Below are positions 41,326 to 49,266 of a stretch of DNA of 64,000 nucleotides, one piece after another. The stretch comes from Georgenia soli. GTDB lineage: Bacteria; Actinomycetota; Actinomycetes; Actinomycetales; Actinomycetaceae. Each line of letters opens with the position of its first letter. Within the stretch, counting starts at the first letter, position 1. The translations under genes and the position numbers were made by a program. Location: assembly GCF_002563695.1 (NCBI RefSeq), contig NZ_PDJI01000004.1, positions 2,046,001 through 2,110,000 on the forward strand. Direction: 5' to 3'. Below the pieces are notes generated by a model. It ran no database searches. It saw nothing but the letters and a program-made list of their open reading frames with translations, and had not been told where the DNA came from.

Positions 41326-42717
41326 TCAGACGTCCTTGAGCGCGGAGACGATGTTGGTGAGCGACTCCTTCGCGTCCCCGAACAGCACCTGCGTGCGGTC
41401 GGCGAAGAGCAGCTCGTTCTCGATGCCGGCGAACCCGGGCCGCATGGAGCGCTTGAGGAAGATCGTCTGCCCCGCCTGGTCGGCGTTGATGATGGGCATC
41501 CCGTAGATGGGCGCCGAGGTGTCGGTGCGGGCGGCAGGGTTGACGACGTCGTTCGCGCCGACCACCACGACCACGTCCGTGGAAGGCATCGCGGCGTTGA
41601 TGTCGTCGGCCTCGATGAGCTGCTCGTAGGGCACGTTGGCCTCGGCCAGCAGGACGTTCATGTGCCCCGGCATGCGGCCCGCCACCGGGTGGATGCCGTA
41701 GACCGCGTCCACGCCCCGCGCGCGCAGCGCGGTGACGAGCTCGGCCACCACGTGCTGCGCCTGCGCCACCGCCAGGCCGTACCCCGGCACCACGACCACG
41801 CGGCTGGCGTACGCCAGGGTGATCGCGACGTCCTCCGCCTGCGCCCGGCGGACCGGACGGTCGGAGACCTGCGTGGACCCGGCGGTCGAGCCGCCCTTGA
41901 GCGCACCGAAGAGGATGCCGTTGACGGAGCGGCCCATCGCCGTCGCCATCGCGAGGGTCAAGATGGTGCCGGAGGCGCCGACGAGGGTGCCGGCCACGAG
42001 CAGGAGCGTCGAGCCCATCGCCCACCCGGACGCGGCGACCGCGAGCCCGGTGAACGCGTTGAGCAGCGAGATGACGATCGGGACGTCCGCGCCGCCGACC
42101 GGCAGCACGAGCAGGGCGCCGAACGCCAGGCCCAGCAGCGCCAGGACGACGCCGAACCACACGTCGGCCGTGAGGGTGACGGCGACGGCGGCACCCAGGC
42201 CCGCCCCCAGCGCGGCCACCAGCAGCACCCCGGCGCCCGGGAGGACGATCGGCCGGGAGGTGATCGTGCCCTGGAGCTTGCCGAACGTCAGCAGGGAGCC
42301 GAGGAGTGAGGTGGCGCCGACGAAGACGGCGAAGGCCGTGGTGCCCGCGACGACGAGCTTGACGTCGTGCCCCGCGAACTCGGCGAGCTCCATGATCCCG
42401 ACGATCGCGGCCGCGCCGCCGCCGACGCCGTTGAAGATCGCCACGAGCTGCGGCATCTCGGTCATCTTCACCCGCCGTGCGGCGGGCACGGCGACGGCGG
42501 AGCCGACGCCCACCGAGCCGAGCACGACGGCGAGGTTGGCGCCCTCGAAGTCGGTGGAGAGCAGCACCGTGACGACGGCGACCGCGGCCCCCGCAGCACC
42601 CAGGAGGTTGCCGCGGCGGGCGGAGCGCGGGGAGGACAGGCCCTTGAGGGCGAGGATGAAGCAGACGGCGGCGGCCAGGTAGGCCAGCTCGGTCACGGGA
42701 GAGGGCAGGACGTTCAC
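41326..42717 (-). CDS. pntB: NAD(P) transhydrogenase subunit beta
   Basis: A 463-residue membrane subunit carrying helices of domain II (about 1-270) and the NADP(H)-binding domain III (about 290-463). Domain III has GYGLAVAQAQH, GIHPVAGRMPGHMNVLLAEA, the loop E motif DVVVVVGANDVVNPAAR and a terminal RTQVLFGDAK segment binding the 2'-phosphate region. With the two alpha subunits it couples proton entry to NADP+ reduction by NADH. The gene start overlaps the stop of pntA2 by four bases. It converges on a SARP-like gene, separated by a strong terminator. Confidence 0.95.
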   Translation of the reverse strand: MNVLPSPVTELAYLAAAVCFILALKGLSSPRSARRGNLLGAAGAAVAVVTVLLSTDFEGANLAVVLGSVGVGSAVAVPAARRVKMTEMPQLVAIFNGVGGGAAAIVGIMELAEFAGHDVKLVVAGTTAFAVFVGATSLLGSLLTFGKLQGTITSRPIVLPGAGVLLVAALGAGLGAAVAVTLTADVWFGVVLALLGLAFGALLVLPVGGADVPIVISLLNAFTGLAVAASGWAMGSTLLLVAGTLVGASGTILTLAMATAMGRSVNGILFGALKGGSTAGSTQVSDRPVRRAQAEDVAITLAYASRVVVVPGYGLAVAQAQHVVAELVTALRARGVDAVYGIHPVAGRMPGHMNVLLAEANVPYEQLIEADDINAAMPSTDVVVVVGANDVVNPAARTDTSAPIYGMPIINADQAGQTIFLKRSMRPGFAGIENELLFADRTQVLFGDAKESLTNIVSALKDV

Positions 42718-43037
42718 GGCCGCTCGCTCCCCACCGGCTCCTGGGCCCGCTGCTGCGCCGGCTTCTTCCCGGAGAACATCTCGAGCATCCGGTCGGTGAC
42801 GACGAACCCGCCGACGAGGTTGACCGTGGCCAGCAGGATGGCGATCGCGCCGAGCACGAGGAGCACCGGGGAGGTCGCGTGCGCGGTGACCATCACCGCG
42901 CCGACCAGGATGATGCCGTGGATCGCGTTGGCGCCCGACATCAGGGGGGTGTGCAGGGTGGAGGACACCTTGGACACCACCTCGACGCCGACGAAGGCGG
43001 CGAGCACGAAGATCGTGAGGATGGTCAGCCCGCTCAT
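42714..43037 (-). CDS. pntA2: NAD(P) transhydrogenase subunit alpha, membrane part
   Basis: A 107-residue protein with three or four helices, the N-terminal half of membrane domain II (for example LTILTIFVLAAFVGVEVVSKV and NLVGGFVVTDRMLEMF). The S-T-L-H-T-P-L-M-S-G-A-N motif (SSTLHTPLMSGANAIHGIIL, in part) is conserved and includes the His thought to act in proton transfer. The split into three genes is common in actinobacteria and alphaproteobacteria. ATGA overlaps on both sides. Confidence 0.94.
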   Translation of the reverse strand: MSGLTILTIFVLAAFVGVEVVSKVSSTLHTPLMSGANAIHGIILVGAVMVTAHATSPVLLVLGAIAILLATVNLVGGFVVTDRMLEMFSGKKPAQQRAQEPVGSERP

Positions 43038-44230
43038 CGGGACCCCTCCGCGTAGCTGTGGGTGGGAAGCTCGCCCGGCTCCGCGGCGGCGGTCACGGGA
43101 CGCCCCTCGCGGTCCCGGGTCACGCCGTCGTGGGTCAGGGCCATGCCGGCGACGATGTCGTCGTCGAGCGGGACCACCAGGGCGCCGTCGTTGCCCGTGA
43201 GCAGCGCGACGACGTTGGCGACGTTCTTGGCGAAGAGCCGGGAGGCGTCGGTGGGCAGGTCGGACGCGGCGGAGGCGAGGCCGACGACGGTGACGGTGCC
43301 GCCGCCGCGCGAGCTCGGGACGGCGATGTCCATGCCGGGCATGGAGCCCTCGACGTTGCCGCCCGTCGAGGCGGCGAGGTCGACGACGACCGAGCCCGGC
43401 CGCATCGCCGCGACCATGTCGGCGGTCACCAGCCGCGGGGCGCGGCGGCCCGGCACGGCGGCGGTGGTGATGAGGACGTCGGCGGCCGCGATGTGCGGGG
43501 CGAGGGCTGCCTGCTGCCGCTCGGCGGCGCTGGAGCCGAGGCTCCGCGCGTACCCGCCCGAACCGGTGCCCTCGGCCGCGTCGAGGCCGACGTCGATGAA
43601 CGTCGCCCCGACCGAGCGGACCTCCTCGGCGGAGTCGGGCCGGATGTCGTTGGCGGAGACCTTCGCGCCGAGCCGCCGCGCCGTGGCGATGGCCTGCAGC
43701 CCGGCCACGCCGACGCCGAGCACGACGACGTTCGCGGGCGGGACGGTGCCGGCGGCGGTCATCGCCAGCGGGAAGAACCGGGGCAGGCGGACCGCGGCCT
43801 CGAGGACGGCGCGGTACCCGGCCGCGAGCGCCTGGGAGGAGAGCACGTCCATCGCCTGGGCGCGGGAGGTCCGGGGCAGCCGCTCGAAGGCGAGCATGGT
43901 GATGCGCCGGGCGTTGGCGGCGGCGAGGCGCTCGTCGTCGTCCAGGGGCGCGTCCAGCCCGATCGTCACGGCGCCCTCGCGCAGGCGTCCCAGGGCGGTG
44001 GCCGGCAGCGGCGTGACGTGGGCGAGGATGTCGACGGCGGCGAGGTCGATCGCGGGGATCACCTCCGCGCCGGCGTCGGTGTAGGAGTCGTCGTCGTGGT
44101 GGGCGGCGGTGCCGGCCCCGGACTCGACCAGGACCCGGTGGCCGGCGCGCACGAGCGAGCCCACGACCTCCGGGACCAGGGCGACACGAGTCTCCGGAGC
44201 GGGCTCTCGCGGCGCTGCGATGATGCTCAC
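43034..44230 (-). CDS. pntA1: NAD(P) transhydrogenase subunit alpha, NAD-binding part
   Basis: A 398-residue cytoplasmic NAD(H)-binding domain I, homologous to alanine dehydrogenase. It begins SIIAAPREPAPETRVALVPE, with VVVLGVGVAGLQAIATARRLGA as the Rossmann motif and PGRRAPRLVTADMVAAMRPGSV downstream (in part). The GTG at 44230 gives the family N-terminus; another GTG at 44263 would add 11 residues and cover part of a GGGAC-TTT-GTCCC palindrome. First gene of the three-gene transhydrogenase operon. Confidence 0.94.
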   Translation of the reverse strand: MSIIAAPREPAPETRVALVPEVVGSLVRAGHRVLVESGAGTAAHHDDDSYTDAGAEVIPAIDLAAVDILAHVTPLPATALGRLREGAVTIGLDAPLDDDERLAAANARRITMLAFERLPRTSRAQAMDVLSSQALAAGYRAVLEAAVRLPRFFPLAMTAAGTVPPANVVVLGVGVAGLQAIATARRLGAKVSANDIRPDSAEEVRSVGATFIDVGLDAAEGTGSGGYARSLGSSAAERQQAALAPHIAAADVLITTAAVPGRRAPRLVTADMVAAMRPGSVVVDLAASTGGNVEGSMPGMDIAVPSSRGGGTVTVVGLASAASDLPTDASRLFAKNVANVVALLTGNDGALVVPLDDDIVAGMALTHDGVTRDREGRPVTAAAEPGELPTHSYAEGSR

Positions 44231-44265
44231 CCCATCGAGCCTAGGCGGCGAGACGGGGAGCACAT

Positions 44266-44278
44266 GGGACTTTGTCCC
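44266..44278. promoter_or_regulatory. GGGAC-TTT-GTCCC palindrome upstream of pntA1
   Basis: A perfect 5-3-5 inverted repeat 36 bp before the proposed pntA1 start, in the promoter region. It resembles the DevR/DosR dyad GGGAC-N4-GTCCC but has a one-base-shorter spacer. Possible operator for redox or hypoxia control (inference). Confidence 0.4.
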
Positions 44279-44314
44279 CTTTTGAGCGGCGTGCCGCCCT
44301 GCCCCTGCTCCGGG

Positions 44315-44938
44315 CTACATCCCGCCCCAGCGCAGGACCACCGGGTTGTCGGCGTCGACCATGTCGATGACGACGTCGGAGCTGCTGACCGGGTCGGCGA
44401 TCTCCCGGTACAGCTTCAGGGCGGGCAGGTAGCGGTCCCGGTAGCGGGCCTCGACGGCGTCCGGCTCGTCGTCCTCGGCGTCGAGCCGGTCGAGCACCCG
44501 GCCCACCGTGACCGACTCCGGCACCGACAGGTAGATGGTCACGTCCCACAGGTCCGCGAGCTCGGGCCGCAGGAGGCTCATGCCGTCCACCAGGACCACC
44601 GTGCCGGGCTTCTCGTGGGCGGGGTCGCCGACCGTGATCTCGCGGATGCGGTCGAGCGGGTAGACGTTCTCGTACACCCACTGCGGGTCCGCCGCCTGGT
44701 TCGAGCGGCGCACGTGCAGCGGGATGATGAGGTCGTCCGCGCTGAACCGCCGCACCTCGGGCCCGGGGGGCAGCATCGAGTGCAGGATGTCGTCGAGCTG
44801 CCGGGCGAAGGTGGTCTTCCCCGCCGCGTCCGGGCCGTCGATCGCCACCCGGAGCACCTGGGCGTCGGACGCCCGGGCGCACAGTCCCTTCGCGATCCTC
44901 TCGAGGACGTAACGGCGCTGCCCCGTCGCTGCTGCCAT
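44315..44938 (-). CDS. Uridine kinase-like P-loop protein
   Basis: A 207-residue P-loop kinase with Walker A DGPDAAGKTTF (about 34-44), the substrate region RFSADDLIIPLHVRR and VVLVDGMSLLRPEL, and a lid-like RYRDRYLPALKLY. It is close to the actinobacterial uridine/cytidine-kinase-like family, which phosphorylates nucleosides or small alcohols; true Udk proteins have YYxD motifs that are altered here. The ATG is at 44938. It lies between the transhydrogenase promoter and a YeiH gene, with no clear operon. Confidence 0.8.
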   Translation of the reverse strand: MAAATGQRRYVLERIAKGLCARASDAQVLRVAIDGPDAAGKTTFARQLDDILHSMLPPGPEVRRFSADDLIIPLHVRRSNQAADPQWVYENVYPLDRIREITVGDPAHEKPGTVVLVDGMSLLRPELADLWDVTIYLSVPESVTVGRVLDRLDAEDDEPDAVEARYRDRYLPALKLYREIADPVSSSDVVIDMVDADNPVVLRWGGM

Positions 44939-45054
44939 GGCGCTGATCGTAGGGGCGGTGTGCGGTCCGCACGATCGGAGTGCGCGTTCGTCTCACGGCC
45001 CGGGAGCATTCGTCCCTCTTGCTGGTCACGGGCCCGGGGTGTGGGCCGCCGGTG

Positions 45055-46131
45055 TCACAGCAGCGTCAGGACGCCCACGAGCGAGATCCCCGCCGCGAGG
45101 ACGGCGGAGACGAGGCCGAGCAGGAGCGCGGGCCCGCCCCGGGTCACGAGCGCCCGGACGTTCACCCCGGTGCCCAGCGCCACCATGGCCGCGGTGAGGA
45201 GGAACGTGGAGGCGAGCTGCACCGCGTGGAGCACCTCCGCCGGCACGGGCAGCAGCGAGCGCACGGCCACCAGCACCAGGAACCCGATGACGAAGCCCGG
45301 CACGAGCGGCGGCCCGGCCGGGTGCGCCGCCGGCTCCGCCCCCTCGAGGACGGCGTCGGCGGACTCCACGGCGGCGCGACGTTCCGCCTCCGCCCGCGCA
45401 CGCCGGCTGACGGCGTACCCGACGCCGGCGACCAGCGGCGCGAGCAGCACCACGCGGCCGAGCTTGGTGACCACCGCCGTCGCGAGCACCGCCTCGCTCA
45501 CCAGCCCGCCGGCCGCGACCACCTGGCCGACCTCGTGGATCCCTGCCCCGAGCCACACCCCGGTGGCGTGCGCGTCCAGCGCGAGGGCCGCGGCGAGCGG
45601 GGGCAGACCGAGCATCGCGACCGTCCCGAAGATGGTGACGGCGGCGACGGCGGTGGTGGCGGCCGCGTCGACGTCCTCCTCGTCGGACCCCTGCCCCTCC
45701 TCCGCGACGGCCGCCATCGCGGCGACCGCCGACGCGCCGCAGATCGCGGTGCCGGTGGCGAGCAGGAGCCGCAGCGCGGCCGGGACGCGGAGCAACCGGC
45801 CCACCAGCAGCGTGAGCGCCCACGTGCCCGCGACCGTGAGGACGACGACGACGATCGCGCCCCACCCCAGGCCCACGACCTCCGGGACCGAGAGCTGCAG
45901 CCCGAGCAGCACCACGCCCAGGCGCAGGACCGTCCGCGCGCTGTAGCGCACGCCCTCCTCCGTGGCGGCCGGGAGGAGCCGGGTGTTGCGCAGCAGCACG
46001 CCGACCAGGATGGCCACCAGCAGCGCGGAGATCACCGGCACGGCGCGGTTGACCGCGAGGGCGAGGAGGGCGACGACGGCGGTCAGGACGAGTCCGGGCG
46101 CACGCCGGCGCCAGGTGGTCACGTCGGGCAC
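45055..46131 (-). CDS. YeiH-family putative sulfate exporter
   Basis: A 358-residue membrane protein of the YeiH/Cons_hypoth698 family with about ten helices. Motifs include VISALLVAILVGVLLRNTRLL, GTAICGASAVAAMAAVA, GAGIHEVGQVVAAGG and NVRALVTRGGPALLLG. A cytoplasmic, charged insert between helices is rich in Ala/Glu/Arg. E. coli YeiH and relatives are linked to sulfate or taurine-derived sulfite export in some species; function is not proven. No LysR regulator is adjacent. Confidence 0.88.
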   Translation of the reverse strand: MPDVTTWRRRAPGLVLTAVVALLALAVNRAVPVISALLVAILVGVLLRNTRLLPAATEEGVRYSARTVLRLGVVLLGLQLSVPEVVGLGWGAIVVVVLTVAGTWALTLLVGRLLRVPAALRLLLATGTAICGASAVAAMAAVAEEGQGSDEEDVDAAATTAVAAVTIFGTVAMLGLPPLAAALALDAHATGVWLGAGIHEVGQVVAAGGLVSEAVLATAVVTKLGRVVLLAPLVAGVGYAVSRRARAEAERRAAVESADAVLEGAEPAAHPAGPPLVPGFVIGFLVLVAVRSLLPVPAEVLHAVQLASTFLLTAAMVALGTGVNVRALVTRGGPALLLGLVSAVLAAGISLVGVLTLL

Positions 46132-46324
46132 GGCCCCAGCATGCCGCTCTCCCCGCGCGCGGGCGTGCTTGGGTTAGCTGGTGGACGGCTCGCGGCAGGC
46201 ACGGCGGAGGGCGCCGGCACGGCGAACCGCCTCGGCGCGCCGGACGGGCTCCGCAAGCCGCACCACCGCCGGCGGCCGGTCGTCCCCGGCGCGCCGCCAG
46301 GTGGTCCGCCGTCGGGTCCGGATC

Positions 46325-46888
46325 ATGCGGGCGGTCGTGGTTCTGCTGCTGCTCGTCGGTGCCGGCTCGGCCGTGCACGCCGTCGTCGGCGGTCCGCCGC
46401 CGAAGGCGCTCAGCGCGAACGTCGGTCCGGTGGTCGAGCTGCCCGAGCCGCCCCAGCCGTGGACCGGCGGGCGGACCGGTTGCACGGTTCCGGACCCCAG
46501 CGGGACCGGAGGCTGCGTCACCGGCGCGACCGCGTGGCTGGTGGAGAAGCTGCGCTCCGCCGTCGGGACGAGGCCGGTGACGTGCTGGTCGGAGCACGCG
46601 TGGAACCCCGCCTCCGACCACCCGGCCGGGCGCGGCTGCGACGTCTTCTTCGGCGCCGCGGGGCAGTTCCCGGAGGGCGAGGACCTGGTGGACGGCTGGC
46701 GCACGGCGCAGTGGCTGCGGGTTCACGCCGAGGCGCTCGACGTCTCCTACGTCATCTGGCAGGGGCGGATCTGGATGGCCGACCGGGCCGAGCTGGGCTG
46801 GGCGCCCTACACCGGTGGCGGGGTGTACGACCCCGGCGACGCCACCGGCGGGCACTACGACCACGTGCACGTCTCGCTGCGCGGGTAG
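46325..46888 (+). CDS. Secreted M15-like hypothetical protein
   Basis: A 187-residue protein with an N-terminal hydrophobic signal or anchor (MRAVVVLLLLVGAGSAVHAV). The C-terminal domain has SEHAWNPASDHPAGRGCDVFF, WLRVHAEALDVSYVIW and GGHYDHVHVSL. The spaced SDH..D and H-x-D-H-V-H motifs resemble the zinc ligands of M15 D,D-peptidases and the actinobacterial ARB_07466-like domain. Two pairs of Cys may form disulfides. A wall-modifying role is inferred. The start is uncertain: in-frame GTGs at 46181 and 46304 add an Arg-rich leader. Confidence 0.75.
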   Translation: MRAVVVLLLLVGAGSAVHAVVGGPPPKALSANVGPVVELPEPPQPWTGGRTGCTVPDPSGTGGCVTGATAWLVEKLRSAVGTRPVTCWSEHAWNPASDHPAGRGCDVFFGAAGQFPEGEDLVDGWRTAQWLRVHAEALDVSYVIWQGRIWMADRAELGWAPYTGGGVYDPGDATGGHYDHVHVSLRG

Positions 46889-46961
46889 GACGTGGTGACC
46901 GGTCTGACCGGCCGAAGCGGTCCGGTTTCGGTAGAATCGGTGCCGGAACCCCGACCGGGTT

Positions 46962-47001
46962 CGCGGACGAGGGAGCAGTACCCGCACCACGACAAGACTG
47001 A
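46962..47001 (+). promoter_or_regulatory. Guanidine-III (ykkC-III) riboswitch
   Basis: The conserved blocks GGACGAGG, GTACCCG and GACAAGACTG appear in order. GCGG (46963-46966) pairs with CCGC (46982-46985), and GAGCAGT (46973-46979) with ACTGACTC (46997-47004, one bulge), giving the H-type pseudoknot of this class. A TAGAAT -10 (46932-46937) and a small AACCC/GGGTT hairpin precede it. It ends at the ribosome site GAGGAG (near 47005) of the paired SMR genes, so free guanidinium should expose that site and switch translation on (family knowledge). Confidence 0.88.
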
Positions 47002-47017
47002 CTCACGAGGAGCTGTC

Positions 47018-47332
47018 ATGGCGTGGATCGTCCTGGTCGTCTCGGGCATGCTGGAGGCCGTCTGGGCCTCGGCACTGTCCGCCTCCGAGAACTTCCGACG
47101 GTGGCGTCCCACCGTCCTCTTCCTCGTCTCGATGACCGTGAGCATGGCCGGCCTGGCATGGGCGATGGTCTATCTGCCCACCGGCACCGCCTACGCCGTC
47201 TGGGTGGGGATCGGCGCGACGCTGACCGTGGTGTGGGGCTTCGTGACCGGGCAGGAACGGCCGACGCTCGCCCGCGTCCTGCTGCTCGGCCTGCTGGTCG
47301 GCTCAGTCATCGGCCTGAAGGCGGTGAGCTGA
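47018..47332 (+). CDS. Paired SMR guanidinium exporter, subunit 1
   Basis: A 104-residue, four-helix small multidrug resistance protein of the SugE/Gdx branch. It carries the essential Glu in VSGMLEAVWAS (about residue 14), and LPTGTAYAVWVGIGATLTV in helix 3. Gdx proteins exchange guanidinium for protons. The ATG at 47018 follows GAGGAG, which is the output site of the guanidine-III riboswitch. It is paired one base upstream of a second SMR gene, as in ykkC/ykkD, so an antiparallel heterodimer is likely. Confidence 0.93.
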   Translation: MAWIVLVVSGMLEAVWASALSASENFRRWRPTVLFLVSMTVSMAGLAWAMVYLPTGTAYAVWVGIGATLTVVWGFVTGQERPTLARVLLLGLLVGSVIGLKAVS

Positions 47333-47333
47333 C

Positions 47334-47708
47334 GTGGCGTGGATCATCCTGCTGGTCAGCGCCCTCTTCGAGGCCGTGTGGGCCACGGCTCTGGGGATGG
47401 CAGACGGGTTCACCGAGCCCGTGCCCACCGTCGTGTTCTTCGTCGCGCTCACGCTGAGCATGCTGGGGCTCGGCCGGGCGGTCCGGGACATCCCGATCGG
47501 CACCGCGTACGCGGTGTGGACCGGCGTCGGTGCGGCGCTGACCGTGACCTACGCGATGGCGACCGGGACCGAGAGCATCTCGGTGGGCAAGGTCGTCTTC
47601 ATCACCGGGATCATCGCCGCGGTCATCGGGCTGAAGCTGGTCCCGGGCGCGCCGCGGGCGACGTCGGACGAGACGTCACCCGCAGAGTCGGAGCCCGGCT
47701 CCCGGTAG
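47334..47708 (+). CDS. Paired SMR guanidinium exporter, subunit 2
   Basis: A 124-residue SMR protein with Glu in VSALFEAVWATAL, IPIGTAYAVWTGVGAALTV and a Ser/Glu/Pro-rich tail of about 20 residues beyond the fourth helix. GTG start one base after the partner's TGA (TGACGTG), indicating translational coupling. It would pair with subunit 1 to form the dual-topology transporter. Length exceeds the usual 105-110 residues because of the tail. Confidence 0.93.
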   Translation: MAWIILLVSALFEAVWATALGMADGFTEPVPTVVFFVALTLSMLGLGRAVRDIPIGTAYAVWTGVGAALTVTYAMATGTESISVGKVVFITGIIAAVIGLKLVPGAPRATSDETSPAESEPGSR

Positions 47709-47767
47709 GCCGGGCGACGCGGGGCCCCTGCGGCGAGGCGCCCGCGGCGAGGTCCTACGATGGCGCG

Positions 47768-48340
47768 ATGAGCGAAGCCACCGCGTTCGACGACGGCGCC
47801 AGCACCTCCACGTCCGAGGAGCGCGAGGTCCTCGGCTGGGAGCAGTTCGGCGAGGCCGCGCGCGAGCTGGCGCGCGAGGTCGTCCGGTCGGGCTGGGTCC
47901 CGGACCTCGTGGTCGCCGTCGCGCGCGGCGGGCTCGTGCCGGCGGGCGCGGTCGCCTACGCGCTCGGCACCAAGGCGATGGGCACGCTGAACGTCGAGTT
48001 CTACACGGGCGTCGCCGAGACGCTGCCCGAGCCCGTGGTGCTGCCGCCGCTCATGGACACCTCCGACCTGCCCGGCCGCAAGGTGCTGGTGGTCGACGAC
48101 GTCGCCGACTCCGGTCGGACGCTCGCCCTGGTGATGGACCTCGTCCGGTCCAAGGGGCTGCCCGGCGGCGACCTCGACGGCGACGGCACCCCGGACTTCT
48201 CGGGCGCCGTCGACGCCCGCTCGGCGGTCATCTACGCCAAGCCGCGCTCCGTCATCGACCCCGACTACGTGTGGCGCCGCACCGACCGCTGGATCATGTT
48301 CCCCTGGTCCTCCCAGCCGCCGGTCACCGAGGAGTTCTGA
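47768..48340 (+). CDS. Phosphoribosyltransferase family protein
   Basis: A 190-residue type I phosphoribosyltransferase. The PRPP loop is VLVVDDVADSGRT (expected VVDDxxxTGxT, with Ser for Thr), preceded by DLVVAVARGGLVPAG. A flexible hood segment lies about residues 75-95. The C-terminus (VWRRTDRWIMFPWSS) matches actinobacterial hypoxanthine/xanthine-guanine phosphoribosyltransferase-like proteins. It would make a purine nucleotide from PRPP; base specificity is uncertain. Start ATG at 47768; an upstream open frame overlaps the SMR gene and is not used. Confidence 0.88.
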   Translation: MSEATAFDDGASTSTSEEREVLGWEQFGEAARELAREVVRSGWVPDLVVAVARGGLVPAGAVAYALGTKAMGTLNVEFYTGVAETLPEPVVLPPLMDTSDLPGRKVLVVDDVADSGRTLALVMDLVRSKGLPGGDLDGDGTPDFSGAVDARSAVIYAKPRSVIDPDYVWRRTDRWIMFPWSSQPPVTEEF

Positions 48341-48377
48341 GCCCTTCTTCCCGCGGCGGCGGGCCGCCGCGGTGCCC

Positions 48378-48704
48378 TCACGTACTGTCCAGCTCGTCGA
48401 GCAGCTCGACGGCGGCGCGCGCGTACTCGCCGATCCAGCGGTCGTAGATGCGCTTGATCGGCACGGGCGCCAGGGACAGGTGCCGCTCACGGCCCACCTT
48501 GCGTCCCGTCACGAGCTCGGCCCTTTCCAGCACCCGCAGGTGCTGGAGCACCGTCGTGCGGTCGAGCTCCGGGAAGTGCTCGCAGAGCTCCCCCGTGGTG
48601 CGCGAGCCGCCCTTGAGCACGTCGAGCATGCGGCGCCGGGTCGGCGAGGCCAGGGCCTTGAAGACGCGGTCGTCGTCGGACCCGTTGACGCGACCCTCCG
48701 ACAC
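48378..48704 (-). CDS. ArsR-family winged-helix repressor
   Basis: A 108-residue HTH_20/ArsR-type regulator: VFKALASPTRRRMLDVLKGG, TTGELCEHFPELDRTTVLQHLRVLE (in part) and KVGRERHLSLAPVPIK. No metal-binding Cys-x-Cys is seen, so it belongs to the group paired with AHSA1/SRPBCC genes. The GTG at 48704 lies only 16 bp from the divergent SRPBCC start. No ribosome site precedes either start, suggesting leaderless transcripts. Confidence 0.9.
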   Translation of the reverse strand: MSEGRVNGSDDDRVFKALASPTRRRMLDVLKGGSRTTGELCEHFPELDRTTVLQHLRVLERAELVTGRKVGRERHLSLAPVPIKRIYDRWIGEYARAAVELLDELDST

Positions 48705-48720
48705 GTTGTAAAAATATCAC
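48705..48720. promoter_or_regulatory. 16-bp divergent leaderless promoter region
   Basis: The gap between the two start codons is TGTAAAAATATCAC plus two bases, an AT-rich island in GC-rich DNA. It supplies a -10-like TAAAAAT rightward and TATTTTTA leftward, each placed for transcription starting at or next to the start codon. Confidence 0.6.
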
Positions 48721-49194
48721 ATGAGTCAGGACGAACTGACCGAGCTCTCCTTCACCGTCTCCGGCCGGGTCTCGCGCCCCTGCGCCGAGGTCTACGAGGC
48801 CGTGGCGGACCCCGACCAGCTCTCGCGCTACTTCACCACCGGCGGTGCGCGCGGGCGGCTCGAGCCGGGACACGACGTCACGTGGGACTTCCACGACTTC
48901 CCGGGCGAGTTCGCGGTCCGGGTGATGGAGGCGGACCCGCCCCGGCGCATCGTCATCGAGTGGGACGGGGAGGCCACGGCGAACGACCGGGGCACCACCA
49001 CCACGACGTTCGAGTTCGAGCCGCTCGACGGCGACACCCGCACCCTGGTGACCATCACGGAGTCGTCGTGGCGCCCGACGCCGGACGGCGCCCGGAGCGC
49101 CTTCGGCAACTGCGAGGGCTGGACCGGCATGCTGGCCGCCCTCAAGGCGTGGGTGGAGCACGGCATCAACCTGCGCGAGGGGTTCTACAGGTAG
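48721..49194 (+). CDS. SRPBCC/AHSA1-family protein
   Basis: A 157-residue START-like (AHSA1) fold protein: FTVSGRVSRPCAEVYEAVADPDQLSRYF (in part), WDFHDFPGEFAVRVMEADPP, IVIEWDG and TTFEFEPLDGDTRTLVTITES. Such proteins bind small hydrophobic ligands or assist Hsp90-like chaperones; bacterial members next to ArsR repressors are common and poorly understood. ATG at 48721 with no ribosome site upstream, probably leaderless. Confidence 0.9.
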   Translation: MSQDELTELSFTVSGRVSRPCAEVYEAVADPDQLSRYFTTGGARGRLEPGHDVTWDFHDFPGEFAVRVMEADPPRRIVIEWDGEATANDRGTTTTTFEFEPLDGDTRTLVTITESSWRPTPDGARSAFGNCEGWTGMLAALKAWVEHGINLREGFYR

Positions 49195-49266
49195 CGACGC
49201 GGGGCGGGCCGACGAGGCGCCGACGGGCGTCGCCGGGGCCAGGCGCGTCCGGTCAGCCGTTCACGA

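Noticed and set aside
46892..47017. N-terminal extension of the first SMR protein
   Set aside because: The frame is open, but it covers the riboswitch and gives a non-SMR leader; the ATG after GAGGAG is the proper start.
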